This document shows positions 31,872-42,629 of a stretch of DNA of 64,000 nucleotides, piece by piece. The notes beneath the pieces were generated by a model. That model was not told the origin of the DNA and did not search any database. It was given only the letters and a program-made list of their open reading frames with translations. The position numbers and the translations under genes are program-made. The DNA comes from Ophiosphaerella korrae (taxonomy: Eukaryota > Ascomycota > Dothideomycetes > Pleosporales > Phaeosphaeriaceae): assembly GCA_028456385.1 (NCBI GenBank), contig JALNQF010000111.1, positions 62,001 to 126,000 of the forward strand, written 5' to 3'. Position 1 is the stretch's first letter; each line of letters opens with the position of its first letter.

Positions 31872-32687
31872 ATGGCAATTACGCGACCCATTATCATTAT
31901 AGCATCCTCTATCACGCTCATCTTAGTAATTGCACTCTCGCTCGCATCCGCCATCGAAGTTCGCGCAGCACCCAACAAGCTCGTGCAAGTGCATCTCGCG
32001 CAGGCAGCAAAAATCGGAGGATCAGAAGCAATCGTAGGAGCAAAAGCCAAACTTAATGGATCCGATTTCGATCGCGTCGACGTCTGGCACGGGACGTCGC
32101 TAGTGCCAGGCACGTCTTTGGCCTCCGGCACCCCTCTGCCTCCGGCCATGACAGCGACCGAAGAAGGCATGCTTGGAGCCACTCCCACACCGCATCGAAG
32201 CGCAAGCTGGGCCGATGAAGGCGTTATCGGCCCCAGCAAAACACCCCTACCCAAACCCGTGCCGGCGCCACGACCCCCAGCGCCCCCAGCGACACCTCAA
32301 ATTCCCATAATGGCGCTGTCGTATTCCGGCTCTGGAGGGCCTAAGCATTGTCGCGGCAACCTCGTGCAGAAAATGCGCTTCCCGCCGCCGCTTGACCAGT
32401 GGAAGAATGGGACGTGCATCAATCTCCCGAAAGAAGCGCGCTGCGGATTGTTCCTTTCTAGCAAGGGCGATAATTGCGAGGCACAGCTGTACAATATGCC
32501 AAACTGTTATAATACGACGCGCACTTTCGTCAACACAGTCGTGTTCATGCCTGAGGAGAGGCCTGTGGGAGCGCTATGGAGCAGTATGTATGTACGGTGC
32601 GGCGTTGAGGTACCAGAGGCTAAGATGCTGGATCCGGGGATCTTGGGTGATCATTTGAAGCCGAAGCCGAAACCTGGGGGAGGATGA
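31872..32687 (+). CDS. Secreted or membrane-anchored hypothetical protein with six C-terminal cysteines
   Basis: Single exon, 271 residues. The N-terminus (ITRPIIIIASSITLILVIALSLASA) is a signal peptide or signal anchor. Residues of about 70-150 form a low-complexity Pro/Ala/Thr linker (KPVPAPRPPAPPATP). The last 120 residues hold six cysteines (KHCRG, GTCINL, ARCGL, DNCEAQ, NCYNTT, VRCGV), which is an even number and fits three disulfides, plus N-glycosylation sequons. The end is KPKPKPGGG. I know no family for it. A secreted, disulfide-stabilised module on a linker fits a cell-wall or host-interaction protein, but this is inference only. Confidence 0.68.
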   Translation: MAITRPIIIIASSITLILVIALSLASAIEVRAAPNKLVQVHLAQAAKIGGSEAIVGAKAKLNGSDFDRVDVWHGTSLVPGTSLASGTPLPPAMTATEEGMLGATPTPHRSASWADEGVIGPSKTPLPKPVPAPRPPAPPATPQIPIMALSYSGSGGPKHCRGNLVQKMRFPPPLDQWKNGTCINLPKEARCGLFLSSKGDNCEAQLYNMPNCYNTTRTFVNTVVFMPEERPVGALWSSMYVRCGVEVPEAKMLDPGILGDHLKPKPKPGGG

Positions 32688-33462
32688 AAATGAAGAAGAG
32701 CAACAATGGGAGATTAGAAAGAGATGTACCACTGGGGATAGCTGCAGGACACCAACTCGATCACAGGAAGACGGCGGAGCAACCACCTTTCCAACGAGGA
32801 AGATCGTAGGTGCTCGAGAGGCATACAGCACGGAAAATCGCCATATCGCAAACGGGTTCTACACGCCTCTATGTAACGGAAGATGCCACCGGACGGCGAA
32901 TAAAGAGGAAAGCTCTTGCGCCATTGAGCACATCTGGACTTTATATGCGACGCACACGGGCCTTCCCAGGAACGAAATCTTTAGAGCCCTATTTAGGACG
33001 CATATAGAGTCTGGAAGACTGTCAAAGTAGTTGTGCTTGACGATAATGAATGAACTAAAACTAATGGACTACGCGTTTTGAAAGTATCCTAAATCGCGGC
33101 TAGCACAAGGAACTGGCCAAAACGGATAAGAAGTCTGCGGAGAACTACTCGCGCTATGGAGAACTAATATTTTGCTTCAGACCTCGGACCAAAGCTTTTT
33201 TCGAACTAGTTATCTGATCGATTTTTCCTGTGACCGATGCTCAACCATAACATTTTTTCTAGTACTCTAATACATTCCGTTCGTTATTGGTGCTCTAGTC
33301 AAGTCCGATGAACTGCTGACCAATCGCGCTCGAGATGCCGCTCACCTCCCACGACCCCGCAATCTGGTGCTGGTAGTGGCATGTAGTTGCCTAATTCTTA
33401 GAAACTCTTAGCAACGCCAGAATCCCTCTCTTTATCCTTAGGCCAAAGAAAATACTTAAATC
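32688..33462. other. Intergenic, no gene seen
   Basis: About 775 bases with no supported gene or repeat before the HET gene region. Confidence 0.4.
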
Positions 33463-33819
33463 ATGGAGCATACAACGTCTGCAACAGCATCAAAGGAACA
33501 GAGAGTGTCAAAAAGAGCTGCTAGCGAAGGGCCCGAGGATGTCGGGCTTTGCTAGCTAAAGTTAGAAGGGTCTTTGGAGAAAAGGTATGCACGCCCAACT
33601 ACTTTGACGGAGTGACTATTTGGGTAAACGAGCTTTGTAGTCCATGACTAAACTAACATAGTAAGATCGAAGGGCTTCCCGCTCTCAGTCACTCACAGCT
33701 TATTGTCAATCGGGGTAACGAGCCCAAATACATTACCTAAAGGGTTTTTTCAACCTACACCGGAAAATGAAAAGACCACAGGAGAACGTTTGACAGTCGC
33801 AGGGGAAATCTTACGAAAT

Positions 33820-35803
33820 ATGAGCGATGAAGATGAGATCGGTCCAGCTGCACTCCTTCCCTTTGTGCCGTATGTTGAAAAGAGGCTGGACTCGGCAAGG
33901 CACGATTACTCTGAAAGAGGAGATATGGCCTTTAATCCAGTCGAAACCGTAAAAAATTGGCTTCGAGTATGTGAGGTAGTGCATGAAGGGTATTGTGGAG
34001 CCGGCACTCGAACTGAGACAAGTCCTTGGAATGGACCATTACTTCTCATTGATTGCCAAGATAATTGCTTGATAAATGCTCCCAGTAACCCAAGATATAT
34101 CACATTGAGTTACACTTGGGGACAAGATGATGCATCTACCTCAACCACGCGCCAGAACCTTGCCGAACTACAAAAACTAAATGGATTAGCTAAGTTTCAG
34201 CTTCCTCGTACTATCAATGATGCTATCAGCTTTATTAGTAAACTCGGAGAAAGATATCTTTGGGTGGATAGACTTTGCGTCATTCAGGATGGGCATGCCA
34301 AACAAAGCCAACTCAATGCCATGGGCAACATCTACGCTGGATCCTACTTTACTATCATCGCTGCGAAAAGCGCAACCGCATCCGGTCCCCTGTACGGCGA
34401 GCGTACTATGCCTTGGCCAAAATTGCTTAAACGAACACCGCCGCTAATTAAATATACCACTCCAAAGGATAGTTCGCCCTCAACACCAGCAAAACTAACT
34501 GGTAAACGGATTGTTGTTTCCCAAGCCCAGCACTTGATGCGATCGCGATGGCATTCCCGCGTACGTAAACCCCGTTCTCGGACTAAGCATAAGATCTTCA
34601 CTGACTCTTTACAACAATTTCTAGGCCTGGACTTTTCAAGAATATCTCTTTTCAAAAAGAAGGGTCGTATTTCAAGGAGAAACCGTGAATTGGGAATGCA
34701 TCTATGATGCATGGCATGAAAAGCAACACGTTTCTGAGGAGAGCATCATGAAGCCGCCGGATCTTAATGATCAACCTACTGGATTTAACACTACGCCCTG
34801 GCCCGATATGTTACGCTATGCGCGGTTAGTATCAATCTTCAGCATACGAAATCTTACATATCCGGAAGATGTCCTCGACGCTTTTGCAGGTGTGCTCTCA
34901 GAACTCAGCAGGACGTTCCAAGGCGGTTTCATTTCTGGCCTTCCTCAAATGTGCTTCGATGCAGCTCTTCTTTGGCAACCTTGGAAAGGCTATATGAAGC
35001 GGCGCAAAAGCGTCAAATGCCAAGCTTCAGAAGCCATCATACCATCGTGGTCATGGGCAGGCTGGATAAACGCAGCGTTCAATTCTGAGAGTTGGAGAAG
35101 TGCAGCTTTTTATCAATACGAGACTTTAGGCAACCAACAGCTGGATCCATGCTCATGGATGACTATCAGCAGTGTGTCATGGTCGTATTCACTCAAGCTT
35201 ACATCCGAGCGTAAGCCGATCAAAATCACCGCAAGCCAAACAGTGGAGAATCCTGAGGATACGGACCTACCAAAGGGGTGGTCGAGATCGGACCAAGGCC
35301 AATATTTCCACGGGCGTTGTCCCGACCAGTCATTCCACAGACCTGTCCCTATTCGCGACCCGCACATCGCCCATACACCACCAATCAGCGCTCGTTATAT
35401 CCACGGTACTACAAGACGGGCATTCCTCGAATCTGGTGAGACATTCCTAAGCTCTGCTTCTTATGCCGCTGTTACCGATTTATTGGTACCTGGGTCTGGC
35501 ACGTGGGCCGGTGTGCTCCGTTTGAATCAGACACTAGAAGCGACGATCAAAAATCCTTGGGGACGGCGTATGGAGCTGATTGAGATCTCGATGGGGTCTG
35601 TGGAGAACAATGAGGTAGAGAAAAGAAGTTTCGATGAGTGGATGAGAGGATTATGGCCGCGTAACCAGGGTGTTTATGAGTTCTACAATGTATTGTGGGT
35701 TGAGTGGAAGGAGGATGTAGCATATAGAAAGGCGTATGGGAGAGTGGAAAAGAGTGTTTGGGAAGGCATCGAGAAGGACACGATAGATGTTACACTCGGT
35801 TGA
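33820..35803 (+). CDS. HET-domain (heterokaryon incompatibility) protein
   Basis: Allorecognition-type protein; HET domains (PF06985) trigger cell death when incompatible strains fuse. Exons 33820-34560 and 34625-35803 join at a strong GTACGT...CTAG intron to 639 residues. The HET blocks are present in order: ITLSYTWGQDD, FISKLGERYLWVDRLCVIQD, IYAGSYFTIIAA, and across the intron AWTFQEYLFSKRR. The C-terminal part has the usual IPSWSWAGW. Start is uncertain: 33820 is the first in-frame ATG, but the frame is open and protein-like upstream to about 33661. A possible first exon at 33463-33580 (ATG at 33463) contains an in-frame TAG. The N-terminus may therefore be damaged, while the HET domain itself is whole. 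Confidence 0.82.
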
Positions 35804-35886
35804 CAATTTTTTTTAAAATACGTGGAGAAGTTATGATACGTTAAGAGCTACAAGTGAGTGTAAAGCTCAAGGTTAGAGGGTCTCCA

Positions 35887-36974
35887 TCAATTATCATAAT
35901 TCCACTCCCGCGTCTCTTCCAGCAACGGGATGCTTACACAAAATCTCTCCGAATCTCTAAAGTTTCTCAAAACTTTGAATGGTGCATCATCCCACTGGTT
36001 GCAATCGACGGCTTCCCAAGGTAGCAATACTACAAACTTCTTCAGGTGTGTTAACGCTGTCAATGGTGCTAAGAGCTGTTTCTCTTGATTTGCGAATTCC
36101 GACCGCCGGTCACCGGTTGTCCATATGGCGATCTTTAGCGACTCTAGCGCTGGTAGTTGAACAAGTGTACCACATGCCTCGGACCAAGTTACATCAGAAT
36201 CTGGAGAGCAGACAACAATGGTAGGATCCCAAGCCTGCGGATGGCTGTCGAAGTAATTGCTGTAGCCGATCACGAAGTGCCACCCGAGTTCGATGTGTCG
36301 AAGAGCAGCGACGTGCTGTGGGCAGAGCAATGAATGCAGCGAGACAATTGGTTGTTTTTTGTCGTGGGAGCCGAAGCCAATGCAGAAAGTCCTTGTAGAG
36401 TAGAGACACTCAGTGAATTCGAGGTAACTGGGGCTCATATTGGCACGTCTCTTGATCTAGGTCTAGTTGCAAAAGGAGAAAGCAGTTCAGGGGACTATAC
36501 AACTACTTACACAACCCGAGAAACAAGAAGAACATTCAATAACCAGCTCTTTGGCCACCATCGAAATTCATTCATCTTGGATTCTTGCACCAGCTTCCCT
36601 TTCTTTATAGTGATATAAATCTTCTGGCAGCCTATTACATGACTCCATATTTGCTGGCGTACATGTTTCGGAAGTAGGCCAAAAAGTAAGGATTGCGTTT
36701 GTGCATTGGTTGAGTGGCCTGAGGCCGCGAAAGCCCTGTGATCCAAAGGTGCTGCAAAAGTCTGACCCGAATCCTGTAGCTCCAAAGACTGCTTGGATGC
36801 TGATTCAGAAATTACATGTTTCTGTGGGTACAACTTGGCATGCATTTCTTCGATCTCGCGGGGCGTCAAGGCAACATTAGAACCATGACCTTTGCGAGGC
36901 TGATCGGGAGCGGCATCAGCAGGATTGCTGCTATCTGTAGTTTCTTTATGTAAGAAGCGACGAATATGACGCAT
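35887..36974 (-). CDS. Hypothetical protein, probably DUF7730-type
   Basis: Two exons, 36513-36974 and 35887-36456, joined by a 56-bp intron (GTGTAA...CTAG), give about 343 residues. The N-terminal part is polar and disordered, with TPREIEEMHAKLYPQ. The middle has SLLFGLLPKHVRQQIWSHVIG, the F-box-like entry of the large fungal DUF7730 family, and just after the splice TECLYSTRTFCIGFGS, the 'LYSTNTF' strand of that family. The remainder is a diverged leucine-rich C-terminal region. Members are abundant in Pezizomycotina and have no known function. It is convergent with the HET gene (stop codons about 80 bases apart). Confidence 0.78.
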
Positions 36975-38018
36975 GTTGCCGTATCCAGAGTTGTCAAGGA
37001 GCCAGATAGGATAAAAAGTGAGTGCCTAGGTGCAGTACAGCTGAACCCTCTTGTATTCGCTGTCAGTGGCTTTGCGCTAACTACATCCATGCTAACGCAC
37101 CCACTATCCCCGAGAGCAGTTGCGGCACTGAGTTCAGTCAAATTTGATAATCTTTCTTTTCCATATTATGTAAATCATGTACATTACGAGCTTACGTAAC
37201 TACAGGCTTCATTAGATTCACGAAAGAAACTGTCCATGCAATCGCGAAAGCACTGATATAGGCGGACGTTATTCGGCCCTCCATTTCTATGCCTAGCCAG
37301 CTTCTAGCTGTCTAAAAAGGTAAAGAAAATTTTCTCCTAGTAGTATAGCTAGATATCTATAATACATAATAGAATAACGCGCATTCACCTATGACGGAAC
37401 AACCGCCGTAACGGAACAAACCATTGATACTGCAACTTCAAAGCGACAGATAATCAACACACGTGTCAATTTTTTCTATATTTCCTTCTAGTTATATGCC
37501 ATGACTATTTCTAAATTCTATGAGCTCTACCTACACAAAAATTACGCTTGCATACCCAACTTTTTAAAGGCGCTTTCTTTGTAGCGAAACAAGCCTTCTG
37601 CACCACAGGGCCACTACTAAGCCTATACTATTGCCGCAACCCATAAAGTGCTCTTATATAAGCCTAAGAACTGCTCAAAAGCTATAGTCCGTCATGAGGC
37701 TGTAGTTGGCGCTCAATTCATGTAGATTCACAATCCCGGTTAGTGCCTCTAATCAAAGCCGACCAATGAAAGACATTAGTTAACGACCTTTGCTTACGTA
37801 ATCCTGAACATCTCTGAAGATAAGTTACTGCATTTTATCTCAGGTCATGGGACTAGCCTTTCCTTCCATGGCAGGTGTCCCTCTCCGATGCTTTCACTGC
37901 ACTCGCAAGCATGCATTAAATCTGAGCGCCTTCACATGCAGACATGAACCCCGCTCGAACCCTACCTGTATCCTAGAGATAACTTCCGCATATTTCAACT
38001 TTGAGCTCAAGGGCCGCG
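36975..38018. other. Intergenic, AT-rich, with a degenerate open stretch
   Basis: No intact gene. At about 37501-37730 a plus-strand frame (MTISKFYELYLHKNYACI) looks protein-like but is cut by TAG and TAA, so it may be a RIP-altered transposase remnant. An ACGGAACAA motif appears twice at 37394-37424. Confidence 0.35.
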
Positions 38019-40625
38019 ATGGATACCGACATCGAGGATATAGCGAATTCTGTCCGTGATTTGAGCATTGTCGGGGACGCACCTCAGCATCACGGACAGG
38101 AACCCCTCCGCTCAACACGCAATCATCTAACCTCCCTTCAGGATGCCGCCCAAATGCTTATTCAATCCACCAACACCATCACATCACAAGCGAAATACAT
38201 CAAATCCATAGCTGACGATGTAAATTCCTCCGGTAACCCGTCTATCATGGAGGTATGCTCGCTCCACAAGGAAACCAAAAAGCTTGCAAACATCGCTATA
38301 AATCTAACAACCACTAACGTGAAAGATCACTGAGCCGGTCAGATCACTGAGCCGGTCACTTTTTCTTGGCATTACGAACACTACCTCTACACCGCTATAT
38401 CTTAACAACTCAATAAAATTATGTCTGAGCAAGAAGGTAGAGTTAAGCTTACCCTTTAAGCCTTAGTATCTAGCTAATTTCAAAGCTAGCGACGCGCTGC
38501 TAAGGCTTTTAACGTCTGTTAACAGCAGCTCTCTAACTAGCTTAGAGGAATCGCCCTACGCGCAACTACACGACCTAGCTGCTAGAAACTAACTATAACT
38601 AAAGAGCAAATAATTATCTAATATATTCTTAACCTTAACTAACAAGGATTTACGCCCTAGCTCTATAAGGTAGTAAATATAGCTAATAAACTACTTACTA
38701 TATAAAGTAGAGAGCCTATAGGTAAGAAGTAGGCTATACGCTTTGTAGCGCGTTTAGACAAGCTAAAAATAGCCTTTAATTAAGTAAAGGATTGCTAGAG
38801 AATACTCTAGGAAGATCTTAAAGTTATTAGTAGGTAGTTTAAGCTTATAGAGGAGACTAAGGCCTAGTATAAGGTAGTAGATAAGGACGTCTACAACTTT
38901 AATAAGACTAGCTTCTAGATAAGAGTAATTAGGTCTATAAAGGTTATTATAGGCTTAGAGAAGTATTAACAACCTACTCTTATTTAGGGTAGTAATTATA
39001 AGTAAGTTATAGTAATCTAAGGTATCTACGTAGTAAGGTATATAATCTTACTATTTATTATCTATAAAAGACGCGTCTATATCTCTACCTAGTATAAAGA
39101 GATAAGTATACTACCTAATTAGAAGCTCTTAGTCTTAGAGAATAGTTAGACAACTAATATACTTAGCTTAAAGTAGTTAAAGTACTTTAACGCGTATACA
39201 AAGTTACGTTAAGTAAGAGTATACTAGCTACTTATCTTAGATAGCTATAAGAGCTACCTTAACTAAGATTTTAAGAACTACTACTTTAAAAATAAGATCT
39301 TAACTTTCTATATACTTACCTATTTATTATATATTTTCTAGCTACTTAATATAGTATACTTCTTACTACTAAAGTATAAGTACTCTAAACGCGTATAAGA
39401 CTTAGTATAGAAACGCGCCTTCTATATTAATAAGGAAAGCTTCCTTCTAGCCTTTAGAGATACGTTTTTTAACGTTTTTACTAAGTAGAACTATAAGAAG
39501 GCTTTTAAGGCTTTAAGACTTATTCCTCTAAACGCGTAGTAAGTGCTAAATTACCTTAATATACGTATTTATACCTTACTAGGACCCCTACTACTAGAAA
39601 TGCTATAGTAGATAAAGACTCTAAGTAATACTTACAAATTTAGGTCTTAGTTAAAGCTCTTAAGTAGCTCTCTTTATTACTTACTTACTACTATATAGAG
39701 CTTCTTTTACTAGCTTATTAAAGGCGCTAAATTAATACTATATAAAAGCGTTCTTTAAGATACCTATATAAAAGAGCTTAAAGAGTAATTAGAAGTAATA
39801 ACTAAGTAAAAGTTACGTAAAAAAAAGCAAATTTAGTATAGTAAGACTATAGAGTATAAAGAGACGTTAACGTAGGTAGCTATAGAGGCGTTAATAGCTA
39901 CGTAGAAGGGTAAAAAGGCTTGTAGTAGGAGTAACTATAAAAGGGCGCAGCTAGGTCAACGGTGCTGTAGGAACTGCGGGAAGACTAGGCACAACGCGCG
40001 AACGTGCTAGGAAGATAAAGAAGAGACTTCTGAATCAGATAGTAGTGTTATAGTAGTAGGGGGTACTAAGTAAAGTTTGTTATTAACCCCTAAAGAGGTG
40101 GTGTTTGTAATGCCAAGAAAAAGTGACCGGCTCAGTGATCTGACCGGCTCAGTGATCTTTCACGTTATCGATGCGCTTAATGAAGCGACGGAAAGCTCTA
40201 TTATTATGCATCTCAAATCACTCGAAAGCCAGAGCGCAGCTATCATATTCGAGAGGCGGCCTCTAATTCAGGAACTCTTTTCGCATTTCGACAAAAAGAT
40301 TAGGAACATCATCCAGAAAGTTCTTAATATCACCAGTGATCAGAACATGCTGTGGAAGGTTGCCGAGGAGTGCTACAAGCAAGCCGCTAGCCCTTCTGGA
40401 ATTCTCCACACGGACGATTACTTTATTCCACTTGAAGAGGCCTGTCTGCAATAGCCATGTGACCCCGACTTCGAGAGCGAAGAATACTACGAGCATGAGA
40501 ACCGCCTTGACGTGGACGAAGATTATGCCAAAATTTCCCAAGCACAAAAAGAGCATAGAGATCAAGCCCGTAGAAAGGACAAGCAAAATTGGATCGATTT
40601 TTGGATCAGGGTGTTGAGCAATTGA
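38019..40625 (+). pseudogene. Hypothetical gene split by a transposon and carrying a nonsense codon
   Basis: The 5' part runs from ATG 38019 to 38316 and the 3' part from 40168 to the stop at 40623-40625. Removing the element and one TA copy leaves a single continuous frame of 756 bases (251 residues). The product would be helical and polar (QDAAQMLIQSTNTI, then KKIRNIIQKVLNITSDQ) with an acidic, Tyr-rich C-terminal stretch (FESEEYYEHENRLDVDED) and a basic, Trp-containing end. I recognise no family. A TAG at 40452-40454 interrupts the 3' part; CAG to TAG is a CpA to TpA change. The gene is therefore broken twice, and the preserved frame implies the insertion is not very old. Confidence 0.8.
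38317..40165 (+). mobile_element. Fot1/pogo-type Tc1-mariner transposon, RIP-degraded, with perfect terminal inverted repeats
   Basis: Perfect inverted repeats of at least 55 bp (38317 to about 38371, and about 40111 to 40165) are flanked by a TA duplication (38315-38316 and 40166-40167). Each inverted repeat contains two tandem copies of GATCACTGAGCCGGTCA. The 1849-bp body is very AT-rich. From ATG 38421 (MSEQEGRVKLTL) it encodes a transposase in one frame with dozens of TAA/TAG codons, mostly where Gln would fit. DDE_1 landmarks remain: DVYNFDKTSF, then LILDSYKSYLN, and near the 3' end a CCHC zinc knuckle CRNCGKTRHNARTC. The product cannot be made. The intact ends mean it might still be moved by a transposase supplied from elsewhere. 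Confidence 0.92.
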
Positions 40626-42629
40626 CCCGCCGGGCCAACACTCTTCTATCCACTAGCAAGTGTTAATACCCGGTCTTTGAACTTCGATGCTATCCCTCAG
40701 TACCTATTTCGGACGTTCGATGAGGATAGCTCTGGAAGGAATGACGAGAGCGTAGGTAGTGTTAGAATAAGTTTTATTATTGCGTAGTTAGCCATGAATA
40801 CAGTGTGCATAAATCCATGGATCTCAGAGAAGCCTTACGTCGTTCCTGGGACGCCTTATAAAATAGGATGATTCGTAAAAAGTATCATGTTGAAATATGG
40901 GGCCAGAGAATCCTATGCCCCAGATAATACGAATAACTAGATAACTACTGTTTAAGGCTGAACCTCCCTCAAACAAGGTGCCTTATCGTGAACCTGGTGG
41001 TGTGACGATCAAGGTTGGTCTTGGTCAAAAGCTTCTAGTTTGTACTGCCCACTAATCATCCTATCATATTCTCTGGGAAAAGGCAGAAATAGTCGAAGGG
41101 ACTAGTATGCAACACTGGAGCTTATTGAGTTCTACGAATCTTCTCTCCAGACCGACTCCCAACATACGATCCTAAGCCACATAGCCATGAGTATTGGAGG
41201 TCTTCTGACTAGTACAATAAAGGCTAAGAATGTATAAAGTCTGCTTTACATGCCCTCTAAGCGCATCATCATCACAAACTTCTATCCCGTCCTTCCAAAG
41301 CCGGCGCAACACCTCACATTGGTGCAGTTCTTCAACTTCCTCGTCTTCACTTCCACGCTTGTCAGTGCTCTGCTCTAACTCTCCGCTCGCGAGCCAAGTG
41401 TCACACAGTATACCTATACGGTCCCAACTGTTTATGCCATCGCCCATCTAAAACTCTGAAGACTGCCACATTCGACAAGGAACAAATTGACAAGCTTTCT
41501 ACTTACTTTCTTGTCCAAGCCACGCTAGAAAACGGGGTCAAGGTCACTGGCAATGTCAATGTTCAGAAGATTGAGGGTGAAGCCATGATTAAAGACGATA
41601 AAGTTAATGGCTCCCACACAATGCTCAGCTTGTATCACAGCTTGCATGGTTCTGGAAATATTGGGCTCTGAGGGAGTGGCACCCTGCAGTAAGTAACCAA
41701 CCAATAATTGAGCTCAGAATCTGCATGCTAAGCTGCAATATAGTTTCACTGTGCCTAAACCGATCGTTTTGCTGTTGAAGAGCTACCAGGTTGGCGAGAT
41801 TGGGTGTCGCACGACCATTTTTGGTATTCTCGGTTTGATATTTTAAAGATGCAGGCTACCAGGACGCATATCGGTCGAAATGTTCCAGCCTTTCAACAAC
41901 GCTGGTCATTGACTTTGACGTGCTTCGCTGGTATGCCGGGTTTGGTGTGATGCCCAGTTCTTTTCATAGAAATCGGATTAATAGGCAGGGACCATATGTA
42001 ATATTATAGTTGCTGTAATCTGCTGTTCAAAAAAAATATTGTGAATATACTGCCAATGCGGATATTGAGTGAAATGGCCATGAAACCCAGTTGACATTAG
42101 TTACCCCGTCTGCTGATTGGCAAGCCCTGTTCCACGCACACCCATAATCTTTGATGCACAATTAAAATTTCCTGTAGGCTGATAGATCGATTCTACAACA
42201 TTTTATGACATGCTTAATACTTTTGGCGGCAGGCCAATCATGTAGATATCGTGCTCCTCATATTACAGTGTTATTGAACACGGCAACAAGGCTAGTCAGG
42301 CTGGCATGAGGTTCTTTGATGCGCTTTTAGAGGCCCCAGTAATCGAATATGGCGCCAGCCAATGAATCCAATCCTTTGAGCTCCATTACACAGAAGCATT
42401 CAATGAGTCGAAGGAACACACGTAATGTGTTGTGTATATGTGAAGATTCCAAAATCATATTTTATACCAAGCTATCCCAACGCCTTAGAAATGCTAATAA
42501 TATACTCCACGCAATGCAAAAAAGTGTGGCGCGCTGTTTGAAAAAAACATAAAATGTCTCCCTCTCTCACTCCTTCGCTATGTAACGCATTCAAAACAAC
42601 GTATCCCAATCTCTGGAAGTATTCCTCTT
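40626..42629. other. Intergenic, no intact gene
   Basis: Two kilobases without a supported gene. At about 41440-41671 a stop-free plus-strand frame lacking an ATG reads plausibly (TATFDKEQIDKLSTYFLVQA, then VTGNVNVQKIEGE); it could be the last exon of a lost gene. The rest is featureless. Confidence 0.35.
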
